Positions 11,115 through 22,325 of a stretch of 64,000 nucleotides of DNA are shown piece after piece. Every line of letters begins with the position of its first letter. The first letter of the stretch is position 1. Source of the DNA: Odontocerum albicorne. Its lineage: Eukaryota > Arthropoda > Insecta > Trichoptera > Odontoceridae. The notes under the pieces are model-generated. The model searched no databases and was not told the origin of the DNA. It was given only the letters and a program-made list of their open reading frames with translations. The translations under genes were made by a program, and so were the position numbers. The stretch spans positions 17,561,064-17,625,063 of the forward strand of contig OX463841.1 of the NCBI GenBank assembly GCA_949825065.1, written 5' to 3'.

Positions 11115-11756
11115 TAATAATTTTTTTTTTTTCAAATTTCTAGAGTCGAAAGCCTCCTTAAATCAACTTAATTTAATCAAGATGAATATTTAAAATTATC
11201 GTTTCTCCATGACAACTTCCATGACCTAGTGGATAAAGCAGATTTCTTTAAATCTAAGGGTTACAAAAAAATACAAAAGGGGGCTTATTTGACCCCGAGC
11301 GCTAAAACACCTATTGCCGTCCCAGCATTTGTATGTTTTACGGTATTTTCTATTTTTAATCAAAGATAAATATAAACCTGTTTTTTTTTATATTTTCTTC
11401 TAAACTAGGTTTCAACTTGGGCAACATAATAAGGTCTGCACGAAAAAATACTGTCATGATGAATCCTTTCAAGAGGCCGACCGACAAGGAGATGGTACTT
11501 ATGCTGCGTGACATCTTCATTCCGTCAACCATGGGACATCTTTGTTGTCATCACGTTCACAAGAAAATAGGGTTTTGTGAAACAAATTGATCGAATTTCA
11601 ATCTATTTTTTATCTCTTGCATAATAACTATGTAGACATACTCGTAGATAACATAGGTCTACACATTTTTTAATATACTCGTATATTTTTTTTTACAAAT
11701 GAACTTTGTATTGCTGGTAAACAAATTAATTAATAAAATTCGACTTCCGTCATCTA
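11115..11756. other. AT-rich intergenic DNA
   Basis: No gene. Sequence around 11400-11540 looks less A+T-rich and could be a very decayed coding fragment, but I recognise nothing in it. Confidence 0.3.
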
Positions 11757-12320
11757 TACTTGAGAAAATGTAGGATGGTTCCTGTAACGTTTAAAATGTC
11801 ATGTCTCAAAGGGATGGGGTAAAATCGTTTTTTTTACCAATCGAATAGTTTTTTTATAAATCGAATAATAATTTTTCTCTACACTGACGTTTTAATTCCT
11901 AATTTTCATTATACTGACTTTCTAATGTATTGTATGATTTGTATCTATCTTTAAATAGGTCAAGATCCACTATGAATTAATACTAATTACGAACATTTAA
12001 TTTTAGGTATAAAAAAATCGAAAATCCAATTATCGTATACCCCACCCCTAGCCAATGCAGGCTAACGTAGTGACTTTTGACAAATATCACCAAATATTAT
12101 TTGATTTTAACAAACTGACATATTTTTGCTAATTTGTAACAAGATGTATTAATTTGCCATTATTGTTAGTTTTATGTAATGTATTTACCTAAATAACTTG
12201 CTATTTATTAGAATCGAGCCTTATATTAAAGTTGATAAAACAATTAAAATTAATGAACGTCGTTACAAGGTTGTATTGGGGAAAATTTGTGAACTGACAC
12301 AGGAACCATGCTAAAATTTA
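11757..12320. mobile_element. TA-flanked MITE, long form (first of a tandem pair)
   Basis: Starts with TACTTGAGAAAATGTAGG and ends with a degraded partner near 12320. The interior carries the family signature AAAGGGATGGGGTAAAATCG and, near the other end, AAGGTTGTATTGGGG. A ~55-bp linker separates it from the next copy at 12374, in the same orientation. The same linker accompanies the copy at 18950-19960. Confidence 0.8.
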
Positions 12321-12373
12321 TTGTTATGTATAAATAAACATATTATAATTGTATTATAATTTATTTCTCACTC

Positions 12374-12946
12374 TACTAGAGAAAATGAAGGATGATCCCT
12401 GTGACGTTTGAAATGTCATGTCTCAAAGAGATGGGGTAAAATCGTTTTTTTTTTACAAATCGAATAGTTTTTTTATAAATCGAATAATTGCTTTTCTCTA
12501 AACTGACGTTTTAATTCCTAATTTTCATTATACTGACTTTCTAATGTATTGTATGATTTGTATCTATTTTTAAATAGGTCAAGATCCACTATGAATTAAT
12601 ACTAATTACGAACATTTAATTTTAGGTATCAAAAAATCGAAAATCAAATTATAGTATACCCCATCCCTAGCCAATGCAGACTAACGTAGTGACTTTTGAC
12701 AAACGCCACCAAATATTATTTGATTTTAACAAACTGACATATTTTTGCTAATTTGTAACAAGATGTATTAATTTGTCATTATTGTTAGTTTTATGTAATG
12801 TATTTACCTAAATAACTTGCTATTTATTAGAATCGATGCTTATATTAAAGTTGATAAAATAATTTAAATTAATGAACTTCGTTACAAGGTTGTATTGGGG
12901 CAAGTTTGTGAACTGTCACAGGAACCATGCTACAATTTCTCAAGTA
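12374..12946. mobile_element. TA-flanked MITE, long form (second of a tandem pair)
   Basis: A 573-bp copy with ends TACTAGAGAAAATGAAGG and CTACAATTTCTCAAGTA. It is almost colinear with the preceding copy over its whole length. It provides the reference for the uninterrupted interior (TATCTTTAAATAGG-type) against which the insertions at 19303 and 39659 can be located. Confidence 0.85.
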
Positions 12947-12950
12947 TAAT

Positions 12951-13100
12951 TGGTAAGACGACTAACTTCCATCCCGGGGGTTGCTGGCTCTAATCCTGTT
13001 TCTGAACATATATAGCCGCGGGGAAGTACCTAATCTAACGGCCATAGACACTACCATTTATCTTTTTCCTCAACTAATATTTATACAATACATTTATTAT
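12951..13100 (+). mobile_element. Possible tRNA-derived SINE
   Basis: The stretch GGTAAGACGACTAACTTCC followed by GGTTGCTGGCTCTAATCC resembles the 3' half and B box of a tRNA-derived SINE, followed by a GGGAAGTACCTAATCTAAC body. The A box is not clear and the right edge is uncertain. Confidence 0.4.
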
Positions 13101-13136
13101 TTTGTAATATTTTTATTCTGTCAATAATACTGCGCC

Positions 13137-13497
13137 GAGTCCCGATTTGGAGCGCCGTTGAGCATACATAGTTTACTCTCTAAACAGTGTGATGTAAATT
13201 AAGAGCGCCCTTGAGCAGAGTTTGCTCTCTAAACAGTGTGATGTAAATTAAGAGCGCCCTTGAGCAGAGTTTGCTCTCTAAACAGTGTGGTGTAAATTTG
13301 GAGTGGCGTTAAGCAGAGTTTGCTCTCTAAACAATGTGATGTAAATTTGGAGCGCTCTTGAGCAGAGTTTGCTCTCTAAACAGTGTGGTGTAAATTTGGA
13401 GTGCCGTTGAGCAGAGTTTGCTCTCTAAACGGTGTGGTGTAAATTTGGAGTGCCGTTGAGCAGAGTTTGCTCTCTAAACGGTGTGGTGTAAATTTAC
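13137..13497. repeat. 49-bp minisatellite, about 7 units
   Basis: Units contain TTGAGCAGAGTTTGCTCTCT, then AAACAGTGTGATGTAAAT, then a variable AGCGCC/AGTGCC block, with a period of 49 bp (for example 13201 to 13250). Each unit contains the small palindrome GAGCAGAGTTTGCTC. The array runs directly into a 54-bp piece of the TTAA-MITE family terminus (13500-13553, ending GGAAGGGTTAA), so it may have grown inside such an element. Confidence 0.85.
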
Positions 13498-13499
13498 TA

Positions 13500-13553
13500 A
13501 AAACTAGTTTTTAGAAGCAATGTGTACTAGTTACACATCACAGGACAGGAAGG
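13500..13553 (+). mobile_element. Right-end fragment of the TTAA-flanked MITE family
   Basis: TTTTTAGAAGCAATGTGTAC, then ACACATCACAGGACAGGAAGGG, then TTAA matches the right terminus of 22678-23315 and 32897-33513. The left terminus is not present nearby. Confidence 0.7.
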
Positions 13554-13631
13554 GTTAAATAATCTGGTATTTTTCTGTCTAGTAAATGCAACAGTGTCAT
13601 TTAATATTTAACTACTCTGAAAGGTTTATTG

Positions 13632-16602
13632 CAGAGGTTCCCAACCCCGTGCCCGCGGGCCCATGGCGCCCGCGGAACGATTCGTATGTGCCCGCCGCTA
13701 TTCGACAGAGACATATTTTTTTCATAAACATTAATGAAAAATGTGAATTATTTTTATTTATTTGTTAAAGTTTTAATTTTTTTGAGCGCCTAGGTTTATT
13801 AAATACGTTCGTATGTTTGCGATATTGTATGTATGAGTGGTTCCTTTGCTGACAGTACTTGTCGCAACTTGTCTAGCGGCGAGCCAAACTGCACTCTTTA
13901 CGCTAGCCTGGAACGGGGAGTGCTATTTGCACATCACTCCTTGTACACGCAGAAAACCCGAAGTGAACGAACGCCACGAACTGAGCCGATGAACGTCGAA
14001 GGCGCCAAAACACATGGCACAGGACTCTGACAGCTCTGTCTGTCAGTGAAAGCAATAAGCATGGCCCCGACAGCCAAACTGACAGTAGTCACGTGCTCGT
14101 ACCGTCCCGATTGCTTCGGCGATCATCGGCTCACTTCGGGGTTTCGGCGTGTACAAGGAGTGATGTGCAAATAGCATTCCCCGCCTGGAACCGCGTTGTT
14201 GTCATTGTGATTGCGATTGCTGCCCCGTTCGGGTCGCGACAGTTAGCTAGGAGACATCTTCGTCTGACGAAACGGGCTAAAAGCGAGGTGCGTAATCTAT
14301 TATATTAATAAGCGATAATCTATTATGATTGTGGGGATAGTTATAGTCCTTGTTATAATACATTTATGCATATAATGTAGAACAGACGTGCGCTATAACA
14401 TTGATATTATATTGTAGTTCAATTCCTATTTATTTTTTATTTTTTTAGTCCTAAAATGAGTGGACCGAGTAAAAGACAACGAACCTATAATTTTAACACT
14501 GACTGGGAGGAATCATATTGTTTCGTTAATTTAAAAAATAAATGCGTTTGTTTGTTGTGTGGTAGTAGTATTGCAGTGCCGAAAAAACATAATGTGGAAC
14601 GACACTTTCAGACAATTCATGCCACTTTTGATGTGAATTATCCACTTAAATCTGAAGTAAGAAAGAAAAAAATATGTCAACTAAAATCAAGTTTAACTGC
14701 ACAACAGACTGTTTTCACTAGACATGTGGAAAATTCTAAAAAGGCCACCATTGCTTCTTTCAAAATTTCTCACATGCTCGCAAAAAAGAAGAAACCTTTC
14801 ATTGATGGTGAGTTGTTTAAAGAACTATTTTTGACTGGTGCCGATTGTTTGTTTGATGGATTTTCTAACAAACGTGAGATTGTCTCAGCAATACAAGACT
14901 TACAGTTGTCAAATAACACCGTCACAAGAAGAATACATGCAATTTCAACAGACATACAAACTCAGTTAAAGACTGACTTAGAAATATGTGACTGGTTCTC
15001 GCTACAATTTGACGAGTCAACAGATATATCAGACACCGCACAGTTAGCAGTTATGGTGAGAATGGTATTTAGTAACTTCACAGTAAAAGAGGATATGTTG
15101 CAAATATTACCTATGAAAGGACAGACAAGGGGTGAGGATATTTATAATACATTCAGAACATACGCCAAGTCAATAAATATGCCTTTGCACAAGCTGTCTG
15201 CGATAACCACCGATGGGGCACCAGCAATGGTAGGTAAAAACAAAGGATTTATTGCCCTCTGCAAGAAGGATGAATCATTTTCAAACTTTATGTCCTACCA
15301 CTGTATTATCCACCAGGAAGCTCTGTGTTGTAAAATATTGCCATTTGAACACGTTATGAAAATAGTTACAAAAATAATCAATGCTATTCGAGCAGCTCCT
15401 TTGCATATTCGAGCCGACTTTTCAAGGCCCTGTTAGAAGATACTGAAGATAAAGAACATGATCTTATTCTGCATACTGAAGTACGTTGGCTCAGTAAAGG
15501 AAAGGTTCTTACAAGATTTGTGAGTTTAATTGAAGAAATAAAAACATTTATAAACGATAAAAAGGAAAATTATGATGAACTAGCTGACTCTCGCTGGCTG
15601 ATTGATTTGTTTGGGATTTCCCACAGACATCATGGAAAAATTGAATTCTTTAAATTTGGAGTTGCAGTGGAAAGACAAAAACAAAGCTGAAATGATAAGC
15701 TCTGTAAAATCATTTAAAGCTAAATTGGATTTGTTGATATCACATTTGCAGATCAATTATCTCGTGCATTTCCCACATATGAAGAAAATGATAGATAACA
15801 ATGAATTAAACGGGTCATTATTTATTAAGCATCTTCAAGTGTTAAAAAAACAGTTTGAAGAGAGATTTTTGCAGTTTACTCATATCGAGCCAATTGTTTC
15901 CTTCTGTATCAATCCTTTTACTTGCCAAATAAATGTAATGGAAATGGCCGCATGTATTGCAGATTTTGTTCAAGGTAAGACAGAAGAACTAGAGCTAGAA
16001 ATTTTGGACCTTAAGAATGATATTTTGCTAAAATCCTTAATATCAGAGGACTTTTGGAATACAGTGGACAGAGAAAAGTTCCCATTTTTGAAAAAAGCGG
16101 CATATAAAATAGAATAATTTTTCGGTTCGACATATTTATGCGAATCATTGTTTTCAAACATGAACTGAATAAAATCAAGATATAGATCTCGACTCACCGA
16201 TGAGCATCTTTATGATTGTTTGCTAACAGGATTATCTACTATCGTCATACTCTCCTAATTATGAGTATGAGGCACTGGCCAATGATATGCAATGCCAAAG
16301 ATCACATTGACATATTGATATTATATTTTTTTATAAAATGTTTTCTTTGTATTTGTGTTTTTTGATAACTTTGTTTAAGTTTTGTAAATACATTTCTCTG
16401 TGTGTATGCAATTTGAATAATAATTTTATTATTTTGAAACATTTTTGTTTATTATTTATTAATAAATTATGAATATAAGAAAATAAATTATGGGAAAATG
16501 AGAAGTTATGGAAGGAGTTTGTCGATTAAAAATAGGTGGTGCCCGCCACCCTACCGATATTTTAGAATGTGCTCTAGAGTACAAAAAGGTTGGGAACCCC
16601 TG
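13632..16602 (+). mobile_element. hAT transposon, 2971 bp, with exact 8-bp duplication
   Basis: Terminal repeats are CAGAGGTTCCCAACC at the left and GGTTGGGAACCCCTG at the right. Both sides carry the same 8 bp, GTTTATTG (13624-13631 and 16603-16610), with the T and A at positions 2 and 7 that hAT elements favour. The element contains one large transposase pseudogene (14456-16258). G+C-rich CCCGCGGGC-type sequence lies just inside the left end and a GGTGCCCGCCACC block inside the right end. Confidence 0.95.
14456..16258 (+). pseudogene. hAT transposase (ZBED5/GTF2IRD2-like), lightly broken
   Basis: The first 326 codons are open from the ATG at 14456. They include an N-terminal zinc-finger-like segment (CVCLLCGSS ... 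VERHFQTIH), then the catalytic domain start (WFSLQFDESTDISDTAQLAV) and the TTDGAPAMVGKNKGF and CIIHQEALC blocks typical of hAT/GTF2IRD2-type transposases. Near 15411-15415 the frame shifts and continues as FKALLEDTED ... HTEVRWLSKG. Near 15610 it shifts back and runs as MEKLNSLNLELQWKDK to 16114. Two in-frame stops (16115-16117 and 16166-16168) interrupt the dimerisation domain, which is still readable as FFGSTYLCESLFS and SRYRSRLTDEHL. About 600 residues in all. Four lesions over 1.8 kb indicate fairly recent activity. Confidence 0.9.
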
Positions 16603-16724
16603 GTTTATTGGATACAACTAGAAAATATCATCCATGTTGGTTTTTAATACCTTTTCCGTGTTTAATCTAGCGCATATTTTATATCAATATTTAATTAATA
16701 AAATTACCAACAGTTTCGAAGATA

Positions 16725-17327
16725 ACACATCGATCAATAAGTCCCGGGACTAACCAACAGATGGCGCCTCTAAAAACAAATCCATACCATTCTCAATTAG
16801 TACCAATCTTTAGAAGTTACGTGTCAAACTTTCATGACATTCCGATATTGTGTCATTGAGTTACAGTGGTTTTAGTGACGCTACTTTTGCTATTTTCAAA
16901 ACAATGGAAAAAACCGAATTACAAAAAAACGGCCCCATATGAAGAAGAAAAAAGTTCTCTTTCATCAGGACAATGCACCGTATCACAAGTCGATGGTAAC
17001 GATGGCCAAATTGCATAAGTTGAACTTCGAATTGCTTCCGCACCCACCGTATTCTCCAGATTTGGCCCCCAGCGACTATTGGCTGTTCGCAGACCTCAAA
17101 AAGATGTTCCAAGGAGCGATTTGGCTCCAATGAAGAAGTGATTGCCGAAACTAACGCCTATTTTGAAACAAAATATAAATCGTTCTACACGGCTGGCATA
17201 TAAAAGTTAGGAAAGCGTTGGAATGAATGTATCGCTCTTGAAGGAGATTATGTTGATTAATAAAGAAGAATTTTAGCAAACAAATGTTGTTTTAGTAGTT
17301 AGTCCAGGGAATTATTGATCGATGTGT
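16725..17327 (+). mobile_element. Mariner deletion derivative, 603 bp
   Basis: Ends ACACATCGATCAATAAG and CTTATTGATCGATGTGT-type (inverted with a few mismatches: the right end reads AATTATTGATCGATGTGT) are flanked by TA on both sides (16723-16724 and 17328-17329). The interior keeps the 5' UTR and the first few codons, then jumps to the last third of the transposase. The DNA-binding domain and the first two catalytic aspartates are deleted. Confidence 0.9.
16903..17262 (+). pseudogene. Mariner transposase remnant (C-terminal third)
   Basis: A short start region (MEKTELQK) is joined to [37 protein letters not shown] and, after a frameshift near 17120, SNEEVIAETNAYFE and the family's ...ERCIALEGDYVD-like end. 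The third catalytic aspartate region (PDLAPSDYW) is preserved, and the rest of the active site is gone. Confidence 0.8.
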
Positions 17328-17329
17328 TA

Positions 17330-18002
17330 TATGTTATATTCATTTTCATCGCTCAAATAGTAGAACTTCAAATCAACGTTTCGATTTATTACATAACCTC
17401 AAGCGTCATTTCATAAACTAATGTAATCTAAGAAAGTGAAAAAAGGACACATTTCTTTCAGCCTAGTAATCACGTTTTGTGTCGTCTACAACTAAAATGA
17501 AATTTGTAAAGCAACAAAAGAGGTCTATTTGCGGCCTAACCTGATGACAATATTACCGTCACGGCTAGTTTGGTAGCACACTGGAATCTTTCAGCCCCAT
17601 TTTCTACGAAGTAGCCGAATGATGACTTTACGCTTTCAGAAGACACAATGTCGGGTGATGAGTTTATTAGCGGTGGCAACATTTTTGTATAAATAAAATA
17701 GGCAGGTACTAACACTGGTCAAAAAACATAAAGCCGAGTTCATAACTTTCAAATAAGGTAATAATACTCGTAAATTGTTTTTGAAATTTTATTAATCTCT
17801 TACAGCACCAATTCGTGAATATTAAGCATGATGGTTGCAAATATTTTATTCTTCACAAACTAGTTTTTAATTAATTTATCGACACTATTTATTTAGTTAT
17901 TTTTTCAACGGTCAAATGACCTTTTTTATACAAAGATTAAAAAAACAACATATGGAATTTAATATTGACATGTAAGTAATGTTATACAATAGGAAAAAAA
18001 CT
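17330..18002. other. Intergenic DNA, no gene seen
   Basis: Unique-looking sequence without motifs I recognise and without paired terminal repeats. Confidence 0.4.
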
Positions 18003-18663
18003 ACAAATCGAACAACACAACAAACTAAAGGGTCTTTAAAATTGAGCGGTTTTTTTAATTCTTGGATAAAAAACAGATGGCGTCACGAACTTGCCTGAGT
18101 CTTGTGACATTTGAGAAGTGTAATGTACGACATTTGTAAAAATGGATTCGAATACAACAACGCGTTCAAATTGTTGAATTATTTTATGTATTGTAATCTC
18201 TGGAAACGGTGATGTTACTTGGCTATCGAGATCATGTGATCTGACACCGTTGGACTATTTTCTCTGGAGTTACGTGAAAAGTCAGGTCTATAAGAATGAC
18301 CCCCAATCAATTCCTGAGATGAAGGACGAAATTATTCGCGTTATTGGTGAGTTATAACCGCAATTATGCCAAAATGTCATCGAAAATTTTGACAAAAGAG
18401 TGGACATCTGTGGAACTGCAAGAAGAGGTGGAAATTTGGCGGATATTGTTTTTTGTGTTTAAATGTCATACATTAAACTTCAATGACCAATAAAAAGTTT
18501 TTTGAAATCAAAGCAAATTGTGAATTTGAAAGACCATTTACAAGTCGAACAACACAAAAAACCACAAGTCGAATAACACAAAAAACTACAAATCAAATAA
18601 CACAACAAACTACAAGTCGAACAATACAACAAACTGCAAGTCGAATAACACAGCAAAGCAAAT
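18003..18663. repeat. 24-bp tandem repeat split by a Tc1/mariner fragment
   Basis: The unit ACAAGTCGAATAACACAAAA (24 bp with CT) occurs five to six times at 18539-18663. One matching unit lies at 18003-18026, on the other side of the transposon remnant at 18027-18530. The simplest reading is one array interrupted by an insertion. Confidence 0.65.
18027..18500 (+). mobile_element. Tc1/mariner-family remnant
   Basis: An ATG at 18141 begins a short decayed N-terminus (MDSNTTTRSN). After a deletion the sequence resumes as LTPLDYFLWSYVKSQVYKND, PQSIPEMKDEIIRVIGEL, then LCQNVIENFDKRVD. This is the C-terminal signature of an arthropod IS630/Tc1-mariner transposase group that uses LTPLDYFLWG around the last aspartate. 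The catalytic core is missing and there is an internal TAA. Edges are approximate. Confidence 0.7.
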
Positions 18664-18949
18664 CCACATAATTCATCTCGGCAAGAACAACTTCTTCACT
18701 TTACTTTCCTATAAGTAGTCAAAGCCATATGAAAATCCCCACAATACCCATATCGATTACCCAATATGTGCAATCTTTGTTATACAAGTGTTATACAAAT
18801 AATTAGTTACAACCACTTTACTATGGAACAAAACATTTTGCTTAGTGGGCCTAATAGGACTTATTATGAATGTGTTTGGGATTTATTCTGCGAATTTAAA
18901 AAAAAAATAAGGCTACACAAACGATTAAGTTTATTTAAATTGCCTTATA

Positions 18950-19960
18950 TTAGAGAAAATGTAGCATGGTCCCTGTGACAGTTCACAAATTTGCCCCAAT
19001 ACAACCTTGTAACGACGTTCCGTAATTTTAATTATTTTATCAGCTTTAATATACGCCTCGATTCTAATAGATAGCAAGTTATTTAGGTAAATACATTACA
19101 TAAAACTAACAATAATGACTAATTAATACATCTTGTTACAAATTAGCAAAAATATGTCAGTTTGATAAAATCAAATAATATTTGGTGACGTTTGTCCAAA
19201 GTTACTATGTTAGTCTGCATTGGCTAGGGGTGGGGTATACGATAATTGGATTTTCGATTTTTTTATATCTAAAATTAAATGTTGTTTATTAGTATTAATT
19301 CTTGTTGTTTTAATTTTGGTTGTTTTGTATTTGTGTTTCTGTGTATTTTTTTTGTTTTAATTTTAATTTTTATTCTTATGATTGTGTGCGGTATATTGTG
19401 GGATGAATATTTTTGGTCTTTCTGGAGTGATGATGTGTGAGGAGTTGAATTTCGCAAGATGTTTCCAGTTGTAGTTGAGTGTCACTGTTTATCAGGTTGA
19501 TGAGAGCGTGCAACGGGGTTTTGTTTTTGTGTAATCAAAAATCGGAAAGAAGTATCGATTTATTTTTTCATGCTAAATATCCTCAGTGAGATACAGAAAA
19601 AAGCCTAGTTTACTGGGGATACGTCAAATGAAAGGCAACAAACCTAGATCCGTTAAAATTGTATGTCCAAATCAAATTACCTGTTGTTTTTTTTCTCAAA
19701 TTGTGTATATTTCTTGTCATGTGTAATAATAAATAAATAAAATAAATAAATAGTAGATCTTAGCCTATTTAAAGATAGATACAAATCATACAATACATTA
19801 GAACGTCAGTATAATGAAAATTAGGAATTAAAACGTCAGTTTAGAGAGAAAAAAAATCTATTTATAAAAAAAGATTCAATTTGAAAAAAACATTTTACCC
19901 CATCCCTTTGAGACATGACATTGCAAACGTCACAGGGATCATCCTACATTTTCTCTAGTA
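18950..19960 (-). mobile_element. TA-flanked MITE, long form, split by a LINE
   Basis: Ends TATTAGAGAAAATGTAGC and ACATTTTCTCTAGTA are the family termini, in inverted orientation relative to 12374-12946. The interior is continuous with the family except for a ~450-bp insertion at 19303-19748. Immediately outside the right end (19961-20030) lies the same linker that separates the tandem copies at 11757-12946, so this is a truncated copy of the same dimer. Confidence 0.85.
19303..19748 (+). mobile_element. LINE 3' UTR fragment inserted in a MITE
   Basis: Ends with CATGTGTAATAATAAATAAA and further AAATA repeats, a LINE-type 3' tail. It shares its body (blocks such as TTTACTGGGGATACG and CGGAAAGAAGTATCG) with the minus-strand copies at 23355-23835 and 20034-20165. 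Comparison with uninterrupted MITE copies places the insertion after TAGTATTAATTC. No coding part remains. Confidence 0.75.
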
Positions 19961-20033
19961 TAGTGAGAAATAAATTATAATACAATTATAATATATTTAT
20001 TTATACATGACAATAAATTTTCTAAATACATAA

Positions 20034-20165
20034 TTCATGAAAAAAAACGATAATTTAAAGTGGACACACAATTTGTATGGATCAGCGTTTGTTGTTTTTT
20101 TTGTTATGTGCTCAGTAAACTAGGCTTTTGTCTGTATCTTACTGAGGACTCCCCATTGTGCGATC
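20034..20165 (-). mobile_element. LINE 3' UTR fragment
   Basis: A partial, diverged minus-strand copy of the 19303-19748 sequence (blocks CTCAGTAAACTAGGCTTTTG and TCTTACTGAGGA). It interrupts the second unit of the MITE dimer at about 20030. Confidence 0.6.
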
Positions 20166-21448
20166 CATTCCAATACTAGAGAGAGTCCAACACAGGCTTT
20201 TGTGACATGTCAATTTTTAAATTGGTCTGAATATGAATAATGTATATTTTAGTCGATCAGTGATTAACAACAGATTAAATTTTACTTTTTAAAGTTATAA
20301 ATAAAAGAATCGATTTGTCAGAAATTCCTGGAATTGGTTAATATTCGAGTTCTAACAAGAATGGCCAGGCTGCAAGACACATTTCTATGTGAGAATTGTA
20401 GATCGAATTCTTTTGCGAATTCTCCCTTACCTATGGATTCTACTTCATAGAATCAGAAATGAGTACACTGTTAATATTTTAAAGTAACTCCATCATTGCT
20501 GCATTGGTTTATTACGTCAAGTGTAAATCTTATGACATTAAATTTGTCCCATCGCGTTTGTTCGCTGCAGTTAATTGCATTGTTGAGTGCATTCTTGAAA
20601 TCCTAAAGAGCATTCAACACGAAGCCAGTATGTATGTAAGGCGCCAAGACATGTCTATAAGCAACCACAGGAAATTCTCAATACTTGGAATGACATATCT
20701 TTTTACAACTTTGTAGAATATGGAATAATTGTCTTATATGCCATTAATGAGGTGTAACGCAGAGTGGAATCTTTCAAGATCGCGTACGAAGAAAACAAAG
20801 AACAAAATGTAGATACCTAACTAATTGAACCACTTTTGCTTTGTATAATATAATATATTTATATCTGTGTGTTTTATGAAGTATTTTATACAATTATAGC
20901 CGTAACTAATGCTAGATCATACAAGACACAAACAGTGAATCCCTTTACTTCGATCCCGTGCTGATCTCAAAAACATACGTATTATAAATATGCTTTTTTA
21001 TCCTACCGTGAACATTCTTGAAATGTTATTTATTTACTCCTCAGCATTTGATCTGAATACGAAATGTCTGTTTGACGTTTGCATTCCTCCTATTTTTCTA
21101 AGTGGATCTGAATCTTACGATATTATCAAGTCCCAAGTGAGAAGACTTCTCAGTTTTAAGAAGAGATGATGGGTATCAGGTGGTACGACCTAGCATAATA
21201 TACTCGTAACTACTACAATAAAGATGATGTACTCGAGGTAGATAGGCACAATATTGGGTAGCAAGCCATGAACTGCGCTGTTTTATCGCAAGAGTTCGAC
21301 TGATTGGACGCCCATCCAACACTACGAGTATACAATGGGGAAATTCGCAGTTGCATATGAGAAAGTGGAGTGTTTGATTGTGTACCGACCTGGATGGAGG
21401 TATTTCATGTCATCAATGTGTTTCTGGTGAAGTCTATAAGGAGGTGAA
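20166..21448. other. Intergenic DNA, possible LINE relics
   Basis: No intact gene. The segment 21040-21320 reads in broken frames a little like the C-terminal part of a LINE reverse transcriptase, but no block is long enough for a confident call. Confidence 0.3.
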
Positions 21449-21517
21449 GTGCGTGGCCATACGTTAACGCACTGGACCTCCGTGCGGAAGGTTGTCAGTT
21501 TGAACCTCGCGCTGTTT

Positions 21518-21945
21518 TACTTGAATGTGTTACCTCGATTGCGTTACTGTGTTACCTCGAATGTGTTACTGGGTTACCTCGAATGTGTTACTGTGTTACC
21601 TCGAATGTGTTACTGTGTTACCTCGAATGTGCTACTGTGTTACCTCGAATGTGTTACTGTATTACCTCGAATGTGTTACAGTGTTACCTCGAATGTGTTA
21701 CTGTTACCTCGAATGTGCTACTGTGTTACCTCGAATGTGTTACTGTTTTACCTCGAATGTGTTACTGTGTTACCTCGAATGCGCTATTGTGTTACCTCGA
21801 ATGTGTTACTGTTTTACCTCGAATGTGTTACTGTGTTACCTCGAATGCGCTATTGTGTTACCTCGAATGTGTTACTGTTTTACCTCGAATGTGTTACTGT
21901 GTTACCTCGAATGTGTTACTGTGTTACCTCGAATTACACAGGATT
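21518..21945. repeat. 22-bp tandem repeat, about 19 units
   Basis: The unit GTTACTGTGTTACCTCGAAT plus GT repeats with few variants (GCGCTATT, GTTTTACC, one unit lacking TGT). Because 22 is not a multiple of three, consecutive units rotate through all frames. No unit contains a plus-strand stop in any frame, so long cysteine/leucine-rich frames appear on the plus strand. These are an artefact of the repeat, not genes. Confidence 0.95.
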
Positions 21946-22029
21946 TTTTTACGCCTAGCATTCGGGGGTATAAGAATATCTATGACTTCGGTCATATCGA
22001 TTCTTAAAAAAAAAGGTGATAAACATGCC

Positions 22030-22325
22030 GGTGTGCTCCGATCGTCTCACATCAGATGTGCCATTGGATCCAGTACAGCGGTGTGGCCGGTGTGCTCCGA
22101 TCGTCTCACATCAGATGTGCCATCGGATCCAGTACAGTGGTGTGGCCGGTGTGCTCCGATCGTCTCACATCAGATGTGCCATCGGATCCAGTACAGTGGT
22201 GTGGCCGGTGTGCTCCGATCGTCTCACATCAGATGTGCCATCGGATCCAGTACAGCGGTGTGGCCGGTGTGCTCCGATCGTCTCACATCAGATGTGCCAT
22301 CGGATCCAGTACAGTGGTGTGGCCG
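22030..22325. repeat. 59-bp tandem repeat, 5 units
   Basis: Units begin GGTGTGCTCCGATCGTCTC at 22030, 22089, 22148, 22207 and 22266, giving an exact 59-bp period. They contain the palindrome-like GGATCCAGTACAG and CACATCAGATGTG. Units differ at only a few positions (CATTGG/CATCGG, CAGCGG/CAGTGG), so the expansion is recent. Confidence 0.95.
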
